DNA of 8,840 bases from Nitrospirota bacterium (GTDB lineage: Bacteria > Nitrospirota > Nitrospiria > Nitrospirales > Nitrospiraceae), in contig JACRLS010000138.1 of NCBI GenBank assembly GCA_016235225.1, positions 1 through 8,840 on the forward strand, read 5' to 3'. Positions 6,269 through 8,840 of the stretch are shown one piece after another. Each line of letters begins with the position of its first letter. Position 1 is the stretch's first letter. The position numbers and the translations under genes are program-made. The notes under the pieces were generated by a model, which saw only the letters and a list, made by a program, of their open reading frames with translations, was not told the origin of the DNA and made no database searches.

Positions 6269-6276
6269 CGTTCACC

Positions 6277-7620
6277 ATGCCGACTCGTGAGGAGCTTGAG
6301 GCAAGAGCGAAGAAGCCAGGCGAGGACGCGATGCGCCTGCACGCCTTCTACCGGGGGAAGATGCAGACGCTGCCGAAATGCGCCGTGGAGGCCCTCAAGG
6401 ATTTTGCGATCTGGTATACCCCCGGGGTGGCAGCCCCCTGCAAGGCGATCGAGGAGGAGCCCGAGCTGGTCTATGACTATACGAACAAAGGCAACACAAT
6501 CGCGATCGTGTCCGATGGCACCCGGGTGCTCGGGCTCGGAGACATCGGTCCGGAGGCCGGCCTGCCGGTCATGGAGGGCAAGGCGCTCCTGTTCAAGTAT
6601 CTGGGCGGCATCGATGCCGTGCCCCTCTGTCTCGGGACGTCGGATGAGGCTGAGCTCGTCCGCACGGTCAAACTTCTTGAGCCTTCCTTCGGTGGCATCA
6701 ATCTGGAAGACATCGCCATGCCCAAATGCTTCCGAGTCCTGGAGCAGTGCCGTGCGGAGAGCGCCATCCCCGTGTGGCACGATGATCAGCAGGGGTCGGC
6801 CACGGTGCTGCTCGCGGCTTTGCTGAACGCCTTGAAGGTCGTGGGCAAGGAAATCCGGACGATTCGCGTGGCCATGATCGGGATGGGTGCCGCCAACGTG
6901 CCGACGTACCGGTTTCTCAAGAAAAGCGGGGTGAACCCAGGCCAGGTGATTGCCTGCGACCTGGGCGGCATCTTGGGCCGCCATCGGTGGGACTATGAAG
7001 AGCGGCAGGACGAATATTGGGAGCAGTGGGCCGTGTGTCTGGAAACGAATCCCGATGGGCTCACCGGGGGGATCGAGGAGGCGCTTCGCGGCGCCGACGT
7101 GTGCGTGGCTTTTTCAGCGGGCGGGATCATCAAGCCCGAATGGGTCGCGGGCATGGCCAAGCAGGCGATCGTGTTTGCCTGTGCAAATCCGGTCCCTGAG
7201 ATTTGGCCGTGGGACGCCAAGGAGGCCGGTGCGCGCATCGTGGCGACCGGGCGGAGCGATTTTCCAAACCAGGTGAATAACTCATTGGTGTTCCCCGGGA
7301 TCTTTCGAGGCGCCTTGGATGTCCGAGCCCGTACGATCTCGGATGAGATGGCCGTCGCCGCCGCGCATGAGCTGGCGGCTTGTGCCGAAGCAGGAGGGAT
7401 TCACGAGGAGCGGATTCTCTGCACGATGGACGAATGGGAGGTCGTGCCGCGGGTGGCCGTGGCCACGGCGATGAGGGCGCAAGCGCAGGGTCTCGCGAAG
7501 CTGGAGAGACGGCGAGAGGACCTTCACCAGGCCGCGACCGCAAAAGTCCGAGAGGCTCGTGAGGCGACCCGACTCCTCATGAGGGAGGGGATTATTCCTG
7601 CACCCCCGCCGGAAAGCTGA
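6277..7620 (+). CDS. Malic enzyme (oxaloacetate-decarboxylating malate dehydrogenase), short form
   Basis: A 447-residue cytoplasmic malic enzyme, which converts malate to pyruvate and CO2 while reducing NAD or NADP. Visible family motifs are YTPGVAAP (47-54), SDGTRVLGLGDIGPEAGLPV (79-98) followed by MEGKALLFK, and LEDI (143-146, metal ligands Glu144/Asp145). VWHDDQQGSA (166-175, metal ligand Asp170) follows. A Rossmann dinucleotide loop IGMGAAN is at 201-207. CANPVPEI (302-309) and TGRSDFPNQVNNSLVFPG (324-341) complete the active site. It lacks the C-terminal phosphotransacetylase-like domain of long MaeB proteins, and instead ends in a charged helical tail of about 45 residues. Cofactor preference cannot be told reliably by eye. 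ATG 6277 was chosen because MPTREELEARAKK starts just after a Shine-Dalgarno. The gene follows the Usp by 132 bp on the same strand and may have its own promoter. It could supply pyruvate or reducing power in central carbon metabolism. Confidence 0.93.
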   Translation: MPTREELEARAKKPGEDAMRLHAFYRGKMQTLPKCAVEALKDFAIWYTPGVAAPCKAIEEEPELVYDYTNKGNTIAIVSDGTRVLGLGDIGPEAGLPVMEGKALLFKYLGGIDAVPLCLGTSDEAELVRTVKLLEPSFGGINLEDIAMPKCFRVLEQCRAESAIPVWHDDQQGSATVLLAALLNALKVVGKEIRTIRVAMIGMGAANVPTYRFLKKSGVNPGQVIACDLGGILGRHRWDYEERQDEYWEQWAVCLETNPDGLTGGIEEALRGADVCVAFSAGGIIKPEWVAGMAKQAIVFACANPVPEIWPWDAKEAGARIVATGRSDFPNQVNNSLVFPGIFRGALDVRARTISDEMAVAAAHELAACAEAGGIHEERILCTMDEWEVVPRVAVATAMRAQAQGLAKLERRREDLHQAATAKVREAREATRLLMREGIIPAPPPES

Positions 7621-8155
7621 CGGAGAAATGCTGCGGCGTTTGATTGTATGGAACGAGTGGTTACCTCGTGCCTAGAAGGAGGTGCTCAAGCCTAAGGCAG
7701 GGTGGCATCCTGGTGCGATGTTGACTCGCTCTTGTGCAGCCAGCGTGCAAAGGGCGTCGCGTCTGGTCAGTTGTGGGGTCGTTGGTCCAGGGTACGCGCC
7801 ATCCACACTCGGTGCCAATAGGCACGGCCGTCAAGTCGGCGCATTCGAAAAGGGAGGCGCGGGGCAATCAGCCGAGCAGTGGCTGAAGGGTTGCCGGACA
7901 TGATCCCGGCCCGTTCCAGACCCGGTGTTCCACACAAGAGCGAGCCGTTTTTTTTGCGTGAGTTCGGTACCAGCCCGCTGCTCTATTTGTAACCCCTCTC
8001 AGACCTTGTGTGAATAGATACACCACCATGAATAGGTCTTCTTCTACCATAGGCTCTATCTTGGGGTTCAGAAGATAAGAGGGGAAAAAGCGGAGCGGAG
8101 GCGGGTTCAGAGAGCTCGTTGTCCACAATGGAGGTGTTTCCCAACAATCAAGGTA

Positions 8156-8205
8156 CTGTGGGAGCCTTCCACAGCTCCTACGCCGACTGTGGCATTACAC
8201 GCCAC
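8156..8205. repeat. Cluster of short inverted repeats
   Basis: CTGTGG (8156-8161) pairs with CCACAG (8169-8174). The overlapping pair GGAGC (8161-8165) and GCTCC (8174-8178) is mutually exclusive with it. GTGGC (8189-8193) pairs with GCCAC (8201-8205). The stems are short (5-6 bp) and could arise by chance, but three occur within 50 bp in non-coding sequence. Confidence 0.35.
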
Positions 8206-8236
8206 CTCTCGACAGCCACGCAATGAGGACATCTCG

Positions 8237-8270
8237 GCCGATCGTGATAACCCAAGCCGATCTCGTGATA
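8237..8270. repeat. Near-direct repeat upstream of the Slp lipoprotein gene
   Basis: GCCGATCGTGATA (8237-8249) is followed 19 bp later by GCCGATCTCGTGATA (8256-8270), the same sequence with a 2-nt insertion. The spacing is about two helical turns, and the pair lies about 80-110 bp before the lipoprotein start. A regulator-binding site is possible but unproven. Confidence 0.35.
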
Positions 8271-8348
8271 TTCCCGCACCTTCGAAGAGGGAAACAAGCC
8301 TGCCGGCGCTCAAGCCAAGTGGCATGCATGATGCTTTGAACGACAGAC

Positions 8349-8840
8349 ATGGTCTTGCCGCGCATATCGAATTCTGAGAGGCACTACCGATCAAGCGTCA
8401 TCCTCCTTGTCGCTGGGATCTTGGCCGGCTGCGCGACTCAGGTCATTCCGTCCCCGCTCGCTGATCTGGTCGTTCGGGACCTCACCTTTGGGCAGTTGAA
8501 GGAGGCTCCGGCACAGTACCAGGCGAGGCTCGTGGTCTTCGGCGGCGTGGTCTTGTCGGCAAGGCGCATGAAGGACTCGACGCGGATCGAGGTCCTGCAA
8601 CTCCCGCTGGACTATGCCTTGGAGCCTACGGGACGTCTGACGGAATCAAAAGGCCGATTTCTGGCATTTCACCGGGAGTTCCTGGACCCCGCAACCCTCC
8701 CCCCCGGGACGCGTCTGACGGTGGTCGGGGAGGTCACCGGCGCGGAGACCTTGCCGTTGGATGAGGCCACATACACCTATCCCACGCTGGAAATCCGCTC
8801 CATGACCATCTGGCCGAGGGCGTATGTCCCGTTTCCGCCC
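8349..8840 (+). CDS. Slp-family outer membrane lipoprotein, 3' end outside the window
   Basis: The frame is open from ATG 8349 to the window end (164 codons visible, no stop). Residues 1-27 are a lipoprotein signal peptide: basic N-region (RHYRSS), hydrophobic core VILLVAGI and lipobox LAGC with Cys28 as the lipidated residue. Ala at +2 fits outer-membrane sorting. The mature part matches the Slp (starvation-inducible outer membrane lipoprotein) pattern. It has FGQLKEAPAQYQARLVVFGG, then TRIEVLQLPLD, then the GRFLAFHREFLDP segment (102-114) and TRLTVVGEVTGAETLPL. YTYPTLEIRSMTIWP (142-156) ends the visible part. Slp proteins were described as stationary-phase or starvation-induced, and their molecular role is unclear. 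No strong Shine-Dalgarno precedes the ATG, so the exact start is moderately certain. The lipobox spacing supports it. The gene is separated from the malic enzyme by about 730 bp and is probably a separate transcription unit. Confidence 0.85.
   Translation, partial: MVLPRISNSERHYRSSVILLVAGILAGCATQVIPSPLADLVVRDLTFGQLKEAPAQYQARLVVFGGVVLSARRMKDSTRIEVLQLPLDYALEPTGRLTESKGRFLAFHREFLDPATLPPGTRLTVVGEVTGAETLPLDEATYTYPTLEIRSMTIWPRAYVPFPP

Larger units (their letters stand above)
7621..8348. other. 728-bp stretch without a convincing gene
   Basis: Short open frames here (for example plus 7682-7903 and minus 7868-8128) give compositionally odd translations with no recognisable motif, and I do not call them. 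The stretch includes a locally AT-richer section around 7945-8080. It also has a T8 run at 7948-7955 without a good preceding stem, GGGTTCAGA twice (8064-8072 and 8103-8111), and a small group of short hairpins at 8156-8205. It may hold the malic enzyme's 3' end, the promoter of the Slp gene and possibly decayed sequence. I recognise no tRNA, riboswitch or insertion sequence. Confidence 0.5.

Noticed and set aside
5917..6984. Long minus-strand open frame of 355 codons
   Set aside because: It runs antisense across the Usp end, the repeat array and the malic enzyme. Part of it merely translates the repeat, and it is a shadow frame.
7948..7955. T8 run as the terminator of the malic enzyme gene
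   Set aside because: The only nearby stem (GTGT-TCC-ACAC) is 4 bp and ends well upstream of the T-run, and the site is more than 300 bp from the stop codon.
7868..8128. Minus-strand open frame of 86 codons in the gap
   Set aside because: No ribosome site, domain or plausible composition was seen. A shorter form from an internal ATG (about 8050) is no more convincing.
8320..8335. Sigma-54-like element TGGCAT-N5-ATGCT (GG-N10-GC) before the Slp gene
   Set aside because: The spacing fits, but transcription would begin about 4 nt before the ATG, leaving no leader or ribosome site. The match also contains a GCATGCAT palindrome that can produce it by chance.

Overview
The window is GC-rich, gene-dense bacterial DNA. 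Its genes are a Y-family polymerase tail, tandem universal stress proteins (Usp), an FHA-linked trypsin-like protease, a short malic enzyme and a Slp lipoprotein. The overall style resembles Nitrospira and relatives (Nitrospirota). That placement is an impression from gene types and composition, not a proven assignment.

Layout: (1) The left edge holds the 3' end of a DNA polymerase IV gene on the + strand (to 437). (2) Converging on it is a minus-strand cluster read from 2384 down to 491: a small hypothetical protein, a tandem Usp gene broken by a frameshift with loss of sequence, and a LysM/YkuD L,D-transpeptidase. (3) After a divergent spacer of about 270 bp, a plus-strand cluster of three genes runs from about 2652 to 6144. 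These are a trypsin-like protease without a visible export signal, an FHA-transmembrane-coiled-coil-trypsin protease, and an intact two-domain Usp. They are joined by ATGA and GTGA stop/start overlaps, so they are probably translated as a coupled unit. (4) A 132-bp spacer carries an inverted array of 9-nt repeat units and leads to a malic enzyme gene (6277-7620). (5) About 730 bp without a convincing gene follows. (6) The right edge holds the 5' part of a Slp-family outer membrane lipoprotein gene, which starts at 8349 and runs out of the window.

Taken together, the centre looks like an envelope and stress island: two divergently arranged clusters, each with a tandem Usp, one with a cell-wall cross-linking enzyme and one with two proteases. 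The least familiar element is the coupled protease / FHA-protease / Usp cassette. The FHA domain appears to have lost the residues normally used for phosphothreonine binding. No protein kinase is in view, so any signalling role is inference.
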